Assembly: GCA_947685225.1 (NCBI GenBank)
Contig: CANTUV010000003.1
Span: forward strand, 6,270,001-6,334,000
Direction: 5' to 3'
DNA length: 64,000 nt
Origin: Garcia nutans
Lineage: Eukaryota > Streptophyta > Magnoliopsida > Malpighiales > Euphorbiaceae
The position numbers and the translations under genes were made by a program. Positions 8,950 to 21,474 of the stretch are shown in pieces. The notes under the pieces are model-generated. The model was given only the letters and a program-made list of their open reading frames with translations. It ran no database searches and was not told the DNA's origin. Position 1 is the first letter of the stretch; each line of letters starts with the position of its first letter.

Positions 8950-11170
8950 GATGAGACTGTGTTCCTAGCATTAATGGGGAGAAAAGGAAAGTTAGAAAAA
9001 ATAAGATATTTCATAGAATGCATCATCAATCTCTTATTATGACCCTCGAACAAATAAAAGCGATCTTAAAGTTAAGAAAATTATTAATTTGTAAAATGTT
9101 GCAAATCAGTTACCAGACGTATTCACTGATGCAAAAATAGTAACCATATCTCATATACCAGCATCGAATGCTCCTGCTCGAATTGATGTTACAAATGAAA
9201 AATGTACTAATATCTTTGTGGATATGTCTGGTATATGCCAGAAGCATGGTAGATTGATCAATTCCAAAGATAAAAATCCTAGAAAGAAAAGAGAGCAAAA
9301 TAGACAAGTTAGTGCTTCTAAAATTAATATACCAAAAGATATGATGATACAAAAGTAAATAATAGACACAACTAATCAACTGCCTTCAGCCGAAAAATAA
9401 TTATTTGAAAATATTGAAATTATAAAAAATCTTGAAAATAAAGAGATTTCAACAAGTTATGTCTATATAAGAGACATATAAAGTCGAGATAAAGCTATCA
9501 TTTATCAAAAGTTTGCATATGCAGTAGCTATTGATATAATAAATAGAAGTGATGTTTTAGAACCAAAATCTATTGAAATTATCGACATCAAAGTGATTAG
9601 CCAAAATGAAAAGATGCTATTCAGGCAGAATTAAAATTCACTTGCAAAACGTGAGGTTTTTGGACTGGTAGTCCTAACACCTGAAAATATAAAATATGTC
9701 GGTTGTAAATGGGTATTTGTATGAAAGCAAAATAAAAACAATGAGATTGCAAGATATAAGACACGATTTGTAGCTTAAGATTTCTCGCAAAGACCTAGAA
9801 TCAATTATGAAAAGACATATTCTCATATAGTAAATGCAATAACTCTTAGATTTTTAGTAGGCTTGACAAATTCTGAAGGACTTCATATGCTTCTTATGGA
9901 TATTGTAAGAGCTTATTTATATAGATCACTTGATAGTAATATTTACATGAAAGTCCCTGAAGGACTAGAAATGCCTAGAGTATCTAATTCATTACCATGA
10001 GAAAAATATTCAATTACATGCGAAGATCTTTATATGAGTTAAAACAATATGGACGAATATGGTATAATCATCTCAATGAATATTTTTTTAAAACTATAAT
10101 ATATAAATAATCCTATTAGTCTATGTATTTTTATTAAAAAAATCAAAATCTGGAGTTGCCATTATTGCATTGCATATTGATGATTTGAACATTATTGAAA
10201 CTTCTGAAGAGCTTGAAGATGTTGTAATACTTTTAAAGAAATAATTTGAAATGAAAGATCTTGTAAAGACAAAATTTTGTCTTGGTCTACAAATTAAACA
10301 TTTATCAAATGAAATTTTTGTACATCAATCGAATTATACAGAAAAATTGTTAAAAAGATTTAATATGGATAAAGCTCACCCATTGTGTTCTCCAATGGTT
10401 ATTTGATCTATTGATGTAAAGAAAGATCCATTTCGTTCTAAAGAAGATAATAAAGAGATTCTTAGTGTTAAAGTACTATATCTTAGTGTAATTAGTGCAT
10501 TAATGTATCTAGCTAACTATACAAGGTCATATATAGTTTTCTCAGTTAATTTATTACAGAGATATAGTTATGCGCCAACACGAAGTCATTGGAATGTTGT
10601 TAAACATTTATTTTGTTATCTTCATGGAACTACTAATTTGAGATTATTTTATTCAAAATAATTAAATTCCAAATTTATTAGATTTGTAGATGCTGGATAT
10701 TTGTCTGATCTACATAAAGGACGATCACAAACATGATATTTATTTTTATACGGTGGTACTGCAATATCTTGGCGCTCAATAAACCAAACGATTATTGTCA
10801 CATATTCAAATCATGCAAAAATTATTGCAATTCATGAAGCAAGTCATGAATGTGTATGGTTAAGATCATTGGTTCAACATATTCAAGACGCATGTAATCT
10901 CTCATTTACTGAAAGAAGCCTAACAATTTTGTATGAAGATAATACTGCTTGTGTTACTTAATTAAAAGGAGTTATATCAAGGGTGATAGAACCAAGCATA
11001 TCTCACCAAGCTTCTTTTCACCCATAAACTCCAGAAGAAATATGAAATAAATGTTCATCAAATTTGCTCAAGTTAAAATTTAGCAGATTTATTAGTAAAA
11101 GCTTTGGCAACATCAATATTTGAAAAGCCAGTTCACAAGATTGACAAGTGTCGACTTAGAGATGTTCATT
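8950..11170 (+). pseudogene. Decayed copia pol: integrase end, RT, RNase H
   Basis: Read in three shifting frames. About 9090-9215 gives the pre-RT linker (VANQLPDVFTDAK then HIPASNAPARIDV). About 9635-10000 gives RT with GCKWVF, ARYKTRFVA, MDIVRAYL and MKVPEG. About 10170 gives the catalytic box as HIDDLN (usually YVDD). About 10680-10960 gives RNase H (FVDAGYLSDLHKGRS, TAISWRS, EDNTACV). Stops interrupt at the Lys-to-Gln border of RT, at 'VA-stop-DFSQ', before LNSKF and elsewhere. The catalytic Asp pair is still readable, but no continuous frame exceeds a few dozen codons. Confidence 0.82.
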
Positions 11171-11304
11171 AATATGAGGAGAAAGGAAATGTGTATATAT
11201 TATATTAAGAATATTGTACTCTTTTTTTTTTCACTAGATTTTTTTCCCACATGATTTTTACTTAGTAAGGTTTCAATGAGATATATTTTTAATAGAGAAA
11301 CATC

Positions 11305-11314
11305 TAAGGGGGAG
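11305..11314 (+). promoter_or_regulatory. Polypurine tract of the old copia element
   Basis: TAAGGGGGAG directly precedes the LTR start at 11315. It is the standard plant tract and confirms plus orientation. Confidence 0.85.
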
Positions 11315-11651
11315 TATTATGAATAATTGAAGATATTAATAAATGTATGTTCCTTTTTATCACTTTAATAATTCTATCTCTTTAATCATATTATCTTGTC
11401 TCCTAATTATTTTATTTTGTCTCTTAAATTATTTTATTATTTTATTATTTTATTATTTTAATAATTAATATGTAATATTTTATTTAATTTCTAAATCTAT
11501 AAATAGAGGTGGTTTATAAAACTTATGATATATAAAGAAAAAAAAAGAAGTGATAAATACAAACATTCTTCCTTTCTAAATTATTTCTTAAGCTAATTAA
11601 TTTTTTATTCTTCTTTTAATTATCTATAATTTTATCATTAATTACGTAATA
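11315..11651 (+). repeat. 3' LTR of the old copia element
   Basis: 337 bp, ends ACGTAATA and is followed by the TSD CCAAT at 11652-11656. Confidence 0.85.
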
Positions 11652-11656
11652 CCAAT

Positions 11657-12311
11657 GATAATTAGTATGCCTCCAATTAGTTGTTGACAAGCTGTTTAAA
11701 TAAAAAAAAAAGGTTTAGGCCATGTTCGTTTATATTGTAAGCTTTTTGTTTTTTTATTTTTCAAAATTAGAAACTATTTTCAGGTTTTGTTTTATATTTT
11801 TTAAAAATTTGTTTTATATTTTTAAAAATTATAATTTTTTTACTATATATATAAACATACATTTTATTTACCTATTAGAAAAAATCATATTATTTATTCT
11901 AATGATATATTATAATATTAATTAGATATTATAAATAATTATTAATATAAAATAAAATTATTAAAAATAAATAAAATAAAAATTAAAAAGACCCTCATTT
12001 TATAATTGAATTTGCAAAAAATAAAAAAGAACAAAAAAATATATATGCAAAAAATAAAAAAAAAAGTAGAGAGAAAAAAAATTATTGATATATATATATA
12101 TATATCTTCTCAAAACCAAAACATTAAAAACCATATTTTTGTGAATTTATATTTATTCAAAATCATTTCTTATTTAATAAAAAATATCTAAAACTCAATG
12201 CTATCACCGAACTTATTTTATTTTTTTCTTTAAAAAAAACTAAAACTAAAAAACAAAAAACATCTTGAACGCATCTTTAATTTTACAAATTTGTGGCAAC
12301 AATTCTTTTTA
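11657..12311. other. A/T-rich spacer
   Basis: No gene is seen. Short Lys/Ile/Phe-rich open frames (for example 11722-11925 and 12006-12191) are what A/T runs give by chance. A (TA)n run lies at about 12088-12105. Confidence 0.5.
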
Positions 12312-13178
12312 GGGGGCGTTTAGTTGAGGTGGCAATGAAAACCGAAATGAATTATTCTCATTAATAATATTTGGTTAAATAAAATATACAAGATAATGAA
12401 CTTTTTATTATCTCAAGAAAGGGAATGAATGATTACTTACTACTTCCTTATTAATGAGTTTTAATTTTCGACTGAAATAAAAAATAAAAAAATACTTATT
12501 TTTGAAATAATAAATTCAAAAATTATTTTTATTTTTATAATAGAATAAATATAATTAATTTGATTTTTTCTAATTATGAATATCTCTAAATTTTTTAATA
12601 AGATAATTTTAGATTTTTTTTTCTTAATAAAATAAATTAAAATTAAAAATTTTCTTTTTTTTAATAAAATTAAATTAGATTTTTAAAATAAAATATACTC
12701 AATCTAGTTTTTTATTTTCATCATATTTTCTAATTACAATATATCTAAATTTTTAAATAAATAAATTTATTTTTTCTTAACAAAACTAAATTAATTTTGT
12801 TATTTTTAAAATAAAATATATAAATCTACTTCGTTATTTTTTTTCTAATAATAATATCTCTTAATTTTTTAAATAAAATAAATTTGATTTTAGTATAATT
12901 AAACCATTTTTATTTTTATGATAATTTAAATAAATTAAAAATAATATATTTTAATTATTTATTATGATATTTTTAATAAATTTGATATATTAAAATAAAA
13001 CACTTTAAATAATTATTGATTCTAATTCTTCCTGTTGTAATCCAAACAGTTTTAGAAGGAATTAAGTTTGATTCCAAAGTAAATAAACTAAAAAGAATAA
13101 ATAGTTATTTTAATTCTGATTTTATTTTAATTTCGATTTTAATTTTAATTTCGATTATAAAGTTTAAACTAAACGTCA
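12312..13178. mobile_element. Possible MITE or other TIR element
   Basis: The left end GGGGGCGTTTAGTTGAGG and the reverse complement of the right end (ATGACGTTTAGTTTAAACT) share GNCGTTTAGTT. Just inside are ATTCTCATT / GAATGAATGATTACTTAC type motifs at the left and TTCCTGTTGTAATCCAAACAG at the right, a layout common in plant non-autonomous DNA transposons. No convincing target duplication could be fixed. The interior (about 870 bp) is poly-A/T with no coding capacity. Confidence 0.45.
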
Positions 13179-14730
13179 TCTAATTGTAATAAATAGACTT
13201 TAATATATTTTTCAAATTTATTTTATGCAATGTTATCACTGAGTTTTAAATTCTGCTTATTAAATTAAAAATACTAAATACCAAATTCATAAAATATGAT
13301 TTTAAGCATTTTTATTTTAAAAATATATTTATATCAATATTTTTTTTATTTTACTACCTTTTGCACTATTCTCCTTCATCAAATAAAGGTTAATTTTTTC
13401 TCTTTTCATCGTGCAATTTTTTTTTTATTTTCTATATGTATTTTTTCTATCTTTTATTCTATTGCAAATTCAATCATAAAAATTGTGATTGATACCTTTT
13501 AATTTTTCATTTTTAATACTTTTATTTTGTTTAATTGTTATCTATAATAATTAATTAAATATTATTACAGTACATCAATGAAGTAAAGTAATATAATTTT
13601 TTCTAATAAGTGAATAAATAATTAAAACAATTTATAAAAAAAATAATTGTAAGTTGTATGAAAAATGGGTATCATAAATGATGATATTATTGTTACAGAG
13701 CCAATTCTCATTTTTCTACAAAAAGCCCTTTAACTAGTAAAGAAGAAGAAAATAATAAAGAATTGATACTTTATAAAAAGAGTGGAAGCACCCATAAAAA
13801 TAAAAAAATTAAAAAAAATGATGAAGGATCTAATTATAAAAAAAAAATAAGAGAAAACTTTCAAAAATTAATTACTCAAGTTCTAGTCAAAATTGAACAA
13901 AGTTCGAGCAAAAAACTAAATTCTTTTATTGAATTGGATTTTATATTTATTATTAATGATTCTTGAATTTAAGTATAAAAATTGTTAATTATTTTTAGAG
14001 TATCTATTATTAAATATTACAAATTGTATGTTTTTGTATGTTTAGAATTATTAATGCTTAATTATTTTAAATTGTTCAATAATGCACATTTTAAATGTTT
14101 CATTTAAAAATAAAAATAAAAATAAAAAATTAATTTAAAAATTTATATAAAATATAACAAAAAATTAAATTTTTAATAATATAATAATAAGAAACTACAT
14201 CACATATTATTCATCACTTAAAATTTTATACTTAAATTTTTAACACTTAATCTTGAAAATTATTGCTTAAGTATTTTAAAATAGATATTAATTTAGTTAA
14301 TTAACATATTAGAGTTAATGATTTAATAGTTAATTAGCCGCTTATTTACTTGTTGTGCGGTGATAAAAATAATAAAATATAATTAATAATAAATAAATAT
14401 AAAATACTTTGTACGTAAATTAATAATAAATTTTATTATAAAAAATAAAAAATAAATTTATCTTAATTTTTATGATAGTTTCGTTGAAATAATATGAATA
14501 AATATATATAATCTTTTTTATTTCATAACTTGATATTTTCACGATCAAGAACAAAATCTATATACATTTTTGCTATTAAAAAGCATGAATTCTATTAAAA
14601 AAAAGAAAAATAAGAAAAAAAAATAGAAATTCAAGTAAACTTTTTTTAAATAGAAAGAAAAAATTGAGTGGGATGATTTATAATCACATATTTATAATAG
14701 AATTAATATTAATATTACAGAAATTATTAG
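13179..14730. other. Very A/T-rich DNA without a recognisable gene
   Basis: No protein motif on either strand. The small open frames at 13296-13502 and 13763-13966 are Phe/Ile- or Lys-rich low-complexity translations and are not supported as genes. Confidence 0.5.
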
Positions 14731-14734
14731 CATA

Positions 14735-15250
14735 TAATTAATTTATTAGTAAGATTAAAAGTTACATATTTCATTGTTTAAAATTTTAAATTTGTAAAAA
14801 AGATATAATTAATTATTATTATAAATAAATTATTAATTAAATGAATAACTTAAATAAATTATAGATATATAATTAATTAATTAAGAATGTTAAAAGTCAT
14901 ATATTTTATTATTAATTTTTTAAATGTTAGAAATATACAAAATAATCATTATTATAAATAAATTATTTTTTGAAGATGATAAATAAATTATTTAATTTAT
15001 AATTAATTTATTATGAAGATTAAGAGTAACATATTTTTAAAAGTTTCAAATTTCAAAAAAATATATAAATAAATCAATATTATTAAATTATATTAATGTG
15101 TAATTAATTTATAGAAGATTAAAAATCATAAATATAATTTTTTTAGTCAATATTATAAAAATTATATTAATATATAATTATTTAATAGCAAATAAAAGTC
15201 AAAAATATAATTTATTAATTATTAAATTTTAAATTTTATATAAATTATTA
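14735..15250. repeat. Degenerate A/T-rich tandem repeat, period about 130 bp
   Basis: The motif AAGATTAAAAGTCATATATTT and close variants recur at about 14752, 14883, 15013, 15113 and 15184. Each copy is preceded by TAATTAATTTATTA-like and followed by AAATTTTAAATTT-like sequence. Spacing is about 131, 131, 100 and 71 bases, so later copies are shortened. It is an old minisatellite-like array. Confidence 0.55.
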
Positions 15251-15596
15251 GAATTAAATAAAAAAATTAATTAAAAAAGAAAAAGTAAAATAATAATTTT
15301 TTAAAAGAATGATGATGTGGCGACCTTAAAAGACTCTTTATTTCCTCAACTTATATATATATAATATAGATATTATTATTATTATTACATAAATTATTAA
15401 CATATAATTAATAGACAAAAGTCCAATTTGGATCTTGTAATATAGTGTAAAGTTAAGATTGGATCTTAAATATATTTTTTTTTACTAAATTGGAACTTTT
15501 TTTATTTTCAAATTCAAGTTAAATTGGAACTTTTCTTTTCAAATTAAGACTAAACGAAATTTTTTTAACAAAACAGTTAAACTTAGCTAAAGATAG
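15251..15596. other. A/T-rich spacer
   Basis: No gene is seen. Contains a short TA run and (ATT)n at about 15350-15386, and a local repeat of TAAATTGGAACTTTT near 15486-15537. Confidence 0.45.
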
Positions 15597-17507
15597 TGTC
15601 ACATCCCTACTCTCCAAAGTTAGGATAGACATAACCTCTATATGGATAGAGTCCATATAAAATCTCAATTTATGACCTAAATATTTTAAAACTCTCTCAC
15701 ACACAAAATAATGAATGTATAATATTTATATCATCATCACATCATTAAATGTTACCATCCTTATGTGTTTAAAAGCATCTTTAATATTATTCATCAAAAT
15801 GACATACAACAATATCAAATGAGATCAAATTGCGAGACTAATAGGTTGGCTTACCAGCTTGTATACGTAGATGGAATGGAAAGAAGAAGAATTCTACTGA
15901 GTTATTTTCCAACTATTTCTAAAAATATCAAAATGAATGGGATGAGTACAACCATTCAATGAGAAAATAATTATACAATAAAAGGAGAATAAATAAGATT
16001 TTTCTCATATATTTACTAATATAATTCATACAGTTGCAAAAATATTATTCTTAATTATCACAATGCTGCTAAATCAATTTATAGCTTTATTCATAAAATT
16101 AAACATACATCTTAATACACTTCAAATATATAGTTTATAAATTACGCAACACCTTAGTTGCAAATAAACATATATTTATTGGAAGCCCAAGGCAAATCCT
16201 AGCATCTTGGGCGTAATCATGACGCTAGCACCACCAAGAGCAAATAATCCCAGTCATACACATGTACAAACATGCTTTCAAAGGATGAACCACTTGATAT
16301 AAGCCCCAAAAGCCAAATATATACCAAATATTGTCCCAAAGATAGTATCATAATCATAAATATAGTCTGTCAATTCATCCAGCACCTGCCATCAAGGTGC
16401 TTTTATTAGAAAATGTATAATGAGTGCATTCAAAATATTTATTCAGTTGCATTAATAAGAAATTCTCATTTTTATGAGTCAAATATCAAAATATCATTAT
16501 TTGTTCCCATTTAAAATATATTCATAAATAAGATTTTCTCTTTTTAAAATCCTTTATAAATTGAATTTTATCATAAAATAATTTTAACAAAATATCGATG
16601 TTATATAATTATCTACTCACCTTGAGTAACGACTCAAATTATCTAGCCAACTGGATTACTTCTATATTCTATGATTGCAGTTAGATCCACACCTAAAGTG
16701 ATATAAAAATAACCATTTACTGAGGTATAACCTAAGATTGTTAAACTATTATAAAACGAATGACATGAAAAGAGTGTAAGAGTAATTCCTAAAATTCTGA
16801 CGAAATTTTGACAAAGTTTCAGTGCAAATCGATCTCTTCCTAAATATCCAAAAATATGTCAATGGGTATTATCACAATCAACCCATCCATCCAATTCTCC
16901 CTTCTGGGCCTCCATCAATATAATCAACAACAACTCATTGGATTTATTTAGCTAAACATTGGCAAATATTTAAAATATTATAATATATTATTTAATTGGT
17001 TTAAATTGTTCCAATAATTTAATAATATTAAAAATGTTAATATTAATCATAAAATAATAAATTTATTTAAGTGAACTTTACTAGTATTTATTAAATATTT
17101 GGCATTTTAAGAATATTTATTTTCATAGTTGTCTTCCATTAAAACAAATTGATATATATCTAAAACTTATTTAACCTTGTTTTCAAAAATAAACTTATAA
17201 TAATATACCATAATGAAGAATTAAAATAACATTAATATTATTGACTTTAATTTTTTTTTCTCAAGTTGCTATATTATGATTATGATAATAATAATAATGA
17301 TATAGTTATTATTATTATTAACTTGATTATTCTAATTGTAAAAATACTATTTTTAATTAAATATTTAGCTTTATAAACTTTAAAAATAATACATTAACCA
17401 TTTAATTTAAATTATTTAACAATCAACAATCAATTAACTTATTTAATATTCAATAATTAACTCAATTTAGTTAATAAATAATAATCCAAATTGGTTAATC
17501 AATGTCA

Positions 17508-17524
17508 TACACACACACACACAC
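17508..17524. repeat. (CA)n microsatellite
   Basis: Short CA run, followed by ATATATA. Confidence 0.8.
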
Positions 17525-17902
17525 ATATATAAACATAATTAATTAAGTCTATGTATTGATAAATAATAATTTTAATTCAATCATAAATTACATCCTATAA
17601 TTTAAATCATAAAGTATATTTATTACAATTTAAATATATAAATTAATTCTATGTATTATAATTTAATTAATCGATTAATTTTAATTAACAAACCCTTAAT
17701 ATACAAAGTTTCAATAACTATCATTAATTAATTATATATATTAATAATTAGTTATAATTGAAGAACAATTATAAACTCATTTTCTTAAAGATATTCAAAA
17801 ATTGTTTTAAATATATTTTAAAAGTTTACATAATAATTTTATACGGAAGAACAAATAAATACTAGTAAAATATAATTAAATAAATTTATTATTAATATTA
17901 TC

Positions 17903-17930
17903 TCTATTATTATTATTATTATTATTATTA
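17903..17930. repeat. (ATT)n microsatellite
   Basis: Nine or so ATT units in the A/T-rich part of LTR copy 1. Confidence 0.8.
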
Positions 17931-17959
17931 ATCTAGTTGAACTAATGAATTAAAACCAA

Positions 17960-18736
17960 TTTAATAACATATCATGCCGTCTTAAATATTACCCATACTT
18001 AGCTAAGAAATTTTATGGAGTGTTTTTGAGTTTGTTGATGGAGGCCTAGATGGGTACAATTGGATGAGTTGATTGTGATAATACTCATTGGAGTATTTTT
18101 GAATATTTGAGAAAAGATCGAATTATGCCAAAACTCTATCAAAATTCTGTTAGAATTTAGGAATCACTCTTACAGATTCTTTTCATATTGTTCATCTTAT
18201 AGTAGCTTAACAATTCTAGGTTATGCCATAGATTTACATTATTTTTATATCACTTTTGGTGTGGATCCAACTGCTATCGTAGAACATAAAAGTGATCCAA
18301 TTGGCTAGATAATTTTAGTTGTTGATCAAGGTGAGGGGATAATTATATAACATCAATATTTTATTAAATTATGTATATATGATTTGTTAAAATTGTTTGA
18401 TGATGAAATTTAGTTTAAAAGGAATTTGAAAGGAGAAAGTCTTTTTTATGAATACATTTTAAATGGGAAGAAATAATGATATGTTAATGTTTGAATTACA
18501 GAAATGAGAATTTCTTATTGATATAGCCGAATATATTCTCCGAATATACTCATTATATTTAGAAGCACCTTGTTGGCGGGTGTTAGATAAATGGACAAGT
18601 CATGTTTATGATTATGATACTATTTTTGAGACAACACTTAGTATACATATAGCCTTTGAGACGTATATGAAGTGGTTCGCCCTTTGATGGTAGCTCTGCA
18701 TATGTGTATGGCCAAGATTATTTGCTCTTGGTTTGG
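17960..18736 (+). repeat. LTR fragment, family X, copy 2 (inverted)
   Basis: The reverse complement of copy 1 and copy 3. It contains CACTTTTGGTGTGGATCC (18253-18270), AGCACCTTG near 18563 and AAGATTATTTGCTC near 18713-18726. It meets copy 3 head to head at 18737-18739, forming a long palindrome. Confidence 0.75.
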
Positions 18737-18812
18737 TTGCCAAACCAATAGCAAATAATCTTGGCTATACACATATGCAGAGCTGCCCTTAAAGGGAGAA
18801 CCACCTCATATA
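18664..18812. repeat. Near-perfect palindrome, 73-bp arms, 3-base loop
   Basis: Left arm 18664-18736 ends GGTTTGG, the loop is TTG (18737-18739), and the right arm 18740-18812 begins CCAAACC. Arms differ at only about eight positions. The symmetry extends outward, less perfectly, for about 700 bases per arm once the two later insertions in the right arm are removed. The full hairpin stem therefore is 18000-18736 against 18740-18813, 21336-21474 and 31035 onward. Confidence 0.88.
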
Positions 18813-19647
18813 CTGTAATATCCCAAATGATATCCTAAATTTTGGAATGCTTATTATTGAAATGGAATTAAATGATATTAAGTGTATATTTCATTAAGTG
18901 AGAAGATAAAAGAAGTTGTGTGTATATGTTGTATATATAAAGATATATACAACATATACAAGTCAATGTTTTAATTATGGTTAAATGAGATAATTAATTA
19001 TTTTAAATAGAAATTATATATAAGTGGAAGATGATATTTATATTATTATAATATTTAATTGCTTGGTTGAGATTAAAGAGAGTTTTTGTGTGGTTAAGAG
19101 AGGAGATTGGCTTTGACTTGAGGGAAGCTCATCTTCATCTTCTTCTTTCTTCTCCAAGAGCCGGCCATCACCATTGCCAAAGGGAAAGAAAGGTTTTGTT
19201 GATTCCTTACTCAAGAAATTGAAGGATTTTAAGAGATCAAGTTGGAGTTTTAAGGATTTTCTTCACTTTTAGTAAGTTTCCAACTTGTTTCTTTGTGTTC
19301 TTTGGAGTTTGTGTATTTGAGTTTTGTGAATGGCTGTTATAGATGTGTGTATGGTTGGTTTTGGTATGTTTGAAGTGTTTGGTCTTATTAACTTCGATTT
19401 TTGGGGTTAGATTAAAGAGAAAGGGTTAAGTTTGGTGATAGAGATAAGAGTTGTGGGTGTTGTGACTTTGAGTTGTGTATATGGTTGTGATTGTGTGTTG
19501 ATGCATGTAATTGAGTTGTTTTGATGTTATGCAAGTATATTATGGTTTATTGATGGTTTTGGTTAAGTTTTTTTTGGAGTGGAAAAGGGTAGAAGAAAGA
19601 TGTTTGTTGGATGCAATGTTTTTGGTGTCGATTTTAGGTTTTTGGCC

Positions 19648-19940
19648 TGACACGCCCAGTAACACGGCCATGTCTTTGGGCATGTCTTTGCTTTTGTTTT
19701 CAGTGTGGGTGACACGAGCAGTGACACGCCCATGTCACTGAGCATGCCACAGCTTCTATGTTGAAGTAGTATTGACACGTCTAATGACATGCCCATGTCA
19801 CTATGCATGTCATAGTTTTTGTATTGGAGGAGAATTGACATGTGCAGTGACACGCCCATGTCACTGAGCGTGTCAAAGCTTCTGTGTTGTGGTTTTAGGG
19901 CACAATCAGGGACACGCCCGTGTTGTTGAGCGTGTCATGT
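19648..19940. repeat. Palindromic GACACG..TGTC array in the solo LTR
   Basis: Units of about 55-70 bp, each containing an imperfect palindrome such as GTGACACGCCCATGTCAC (19721-19738), separated by short CTTCTGTGTTG-like spacers. Corresponding arrays lie at 22277-22560 and 29393-29690 in the full element. Confidence 0.8.
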
Positions 19941-20481
19941 GTGGAGTTTGCCCTAGTTAGCTCTTATCCTTATTTTCTTACGTGTATCACTAAGTGAATG
20001 TGTATAATCACATTTGGATTAGGTTTTGAAGAGAATTGAGTTGCCCTAATCCAAGTGTTGGAGGATTCTTGGAAGAGGAGGTTGTTAGATTGGTATTTGT
20101 TGCTCTTAGAGGTAATTACAAACCTTACATGATTACATAAATTTACATGACTTTGGGACTTAACATATTTGGTTGGAAAATGTGTTAGGTTAACTAGTAT
20201 ATTGTTGATATATGAGAATGGTGCTATGATTTGCATTATGTGAATTATATGTTGAGGATTCAAAATGTATGAACAATGTAATTTGTTATGTATACTCTAA
20301 TGATAAAATGTGAATCCATTGGTGATGGCTATAATGATGTAAATGAAATAGTTAGGGCATTGTGCCTAAATTATCATGAAAAAATGAGAATGGATTTGAT
20401 AATGAAATAATGAAAGAATTGTGTGCCTAGTATGTTATTCAATTTTTAGAGTTTTGTTGTTGGTGGCATGCCAAAAAGTAA

Positions 20482-20590
20482 CAATCCCTTGAAGCTGGGT
20501 TGGGCTTGGTCCTTGAAGCCAAGTTGGGTTGATGCTGAGCTCCCCTCAAAGCTTGGTTGGGCCTAGTCCTTGAAGCCTGGTTGGGATGTT
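20482..20590. repeat. CTTGAAGC tandem repeat in the solo LTR
   Basis: Four units of the type CTTGAAGCYNGGTTGGG, about 25-35 bp apart. The same array occurs at 23110-23215 and 30230-30340, and as reverse complement in the LARD LTRs. Confidence 0.8.
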
Positions 20591-21335
20591 ACATATGAGG
20601 GAATCCTCATTGTGATAATGATTCGCCTGCGGGCTTGATAAATTTGATTATTGGACCAAAACAGTAACTCTAGAATTTGAATGGCATATTAGTTTCCTTT
20701 GGGCCCATGCTTGTCTTTGCTTTAATGTGAATTATGAATGATGGAACAATTGAACAAGGTAATGAGATTTAATGTTATGAAATATGATATCCTTGTATAT
20801 TGCTTCTAATTATTGAAAGTTTGACATCAGCATTACATTGAATCATATTGTTATCATGGTTAGTACCACTAAGCCTTTGGCTTAGAGCGATTGTGATTTA
20901 TCGCGCAGATGACAGGATAGATCCGGCTGAGCCGGAGAGTTCTGCTAGACCGAGTCAAGTCTAGACTTAAGTTTGTGAGAGCAGTGTTGTTTGTTGGACT
21001 TCAAGATCAGAGACAAACTGCCCAACATGTATAAACTCTATATTTTTGTAAATATTGATTTTGATGTATACATATGTTATTCCGCTACATTTTCTGCTGC
21101 TTATTAAATAAATATTTTGGATAAACTTTGGGTGTAATGAAGATATATATATATATGTATATGTATTTTAACAAGGAATGTTTTATCTATTACTATTTAT
21201 AATAATGATTTGATATTAAAGTTTAAAGATTGGTTTGCTTTAAATAGACTGCGACATCTTATATCTGGTATACATATATTACAGATGTGGGTGTATGTGG
21301 TGTATGCATATGGGGTATAAGGGTCTTACATATAC

Positions 21336-21474
21336 GCCCAAAAGGTTATATGTAAGCTAAGCACTATCCCAAAGACAATATAATAATCATAAACATAATC
21401 CATCAATTTATCTAATACCCGTCATCAAGGTGCTTCTTAGTAGAAAATATATAACGAGTGTATTTGGAGTATTT
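21336..21474 (-). repeat. LTR fragment, family X, copy 3, middle piece
   Basis: The piece of copy 3 left between the solo LTR and the full Tekay-like element. It matches 16290-16440 (TATCCCAAAGAC, CGTCATCAAGGTGCTT). It ends in TATTT, the target site of the next insertion. Confidence 0.85.

Larger units (their letters stand above)
8489..11651 (+). mobile_element. Old, internally deleted Ty1/copia element with TSD CCAAT
   Basis: LTRs at 8489-8805 and 11315-11651 flank a pol relic. The element is bounded by the perfect 5-bp direct repeat CCAAT (8484-8488 and 11652-11656). The LTR ends are inverted: TATTATG at the left, and TATTACG as the reverse complement of the right end. The original TG has mutated to TA. 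A purine tract precedes the right LTR. Gag, protease and the integrase core are absent. What remains is the end of integrase, RT and RNase H, with many stops. It cannot move on its own. Confidence 0.88.
15597..17960 (-). repeat. LTR fragment, family X, copy 1
   Basis: Begins TGTCACATCCC, which looks like the 3' terminus of a minus-strand gypsy LTR. The block 16238-17000 is repeated in direct orientation at 18740-18813 + 21336-21474 + 31035-31600, and in inverted orientation at 18000-18736. Landmarks shared by all copies are ACCTAAAGTGATATAA, CATCAAGGTGCTT and a TCCATCAA-like block. The A/T-rich part to about 17960 also has a counterpart after 31600. It carries no open frame. The family is probably that of the minus-strand pol relic at 33300-34285, but this link is inferred from position. 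Confidence 0.6.
18814..21330 (+). mobile_element. Solo LTR, Tekay/Del-like gypsy, TSD TATAC
   Basis: A 2517-bp sequence starts TGTAATATCCC and ends GTCTTACA. It is homologous along its length to the LTRs at 21475-23906 and 28590-31034. It is bounded by the direct repeat TATAC (18809-18813 and 21331-21335). Unequal recombination between the two LTRs of an element leaves such a solo LTR. It interrupts family X LTR copy 3: removing it rejoins the sequence that matches 16270-16300. It is diverged from the pair in the full element, so it is a separate older insertion. Confidence 0.92.

Noticed and set aside
13763..13966. Lys-rich 67-codon frame.
   Set aside because: Low-complexity A/T translation without start context or homology.
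18664..18812. The palindrome as a microRNA precursor.
   Set aside because: It is the centre of a much longer LTR inverted repeat. The arms are near-perfect over 73 bp, more like an siRNA-type hairpin, and no mature sequence can be argued from sequence alone.
20902..20912. CGCGCAGGTGA in the LTRs as a 5' splice site pairing with TTGCAG before gag (24061-24066).
   Set aside because: The GT is not conserved: the solo LTR has CAGATGA and the 5' LTR CAAGTGA. The block is conserved for some other reason.
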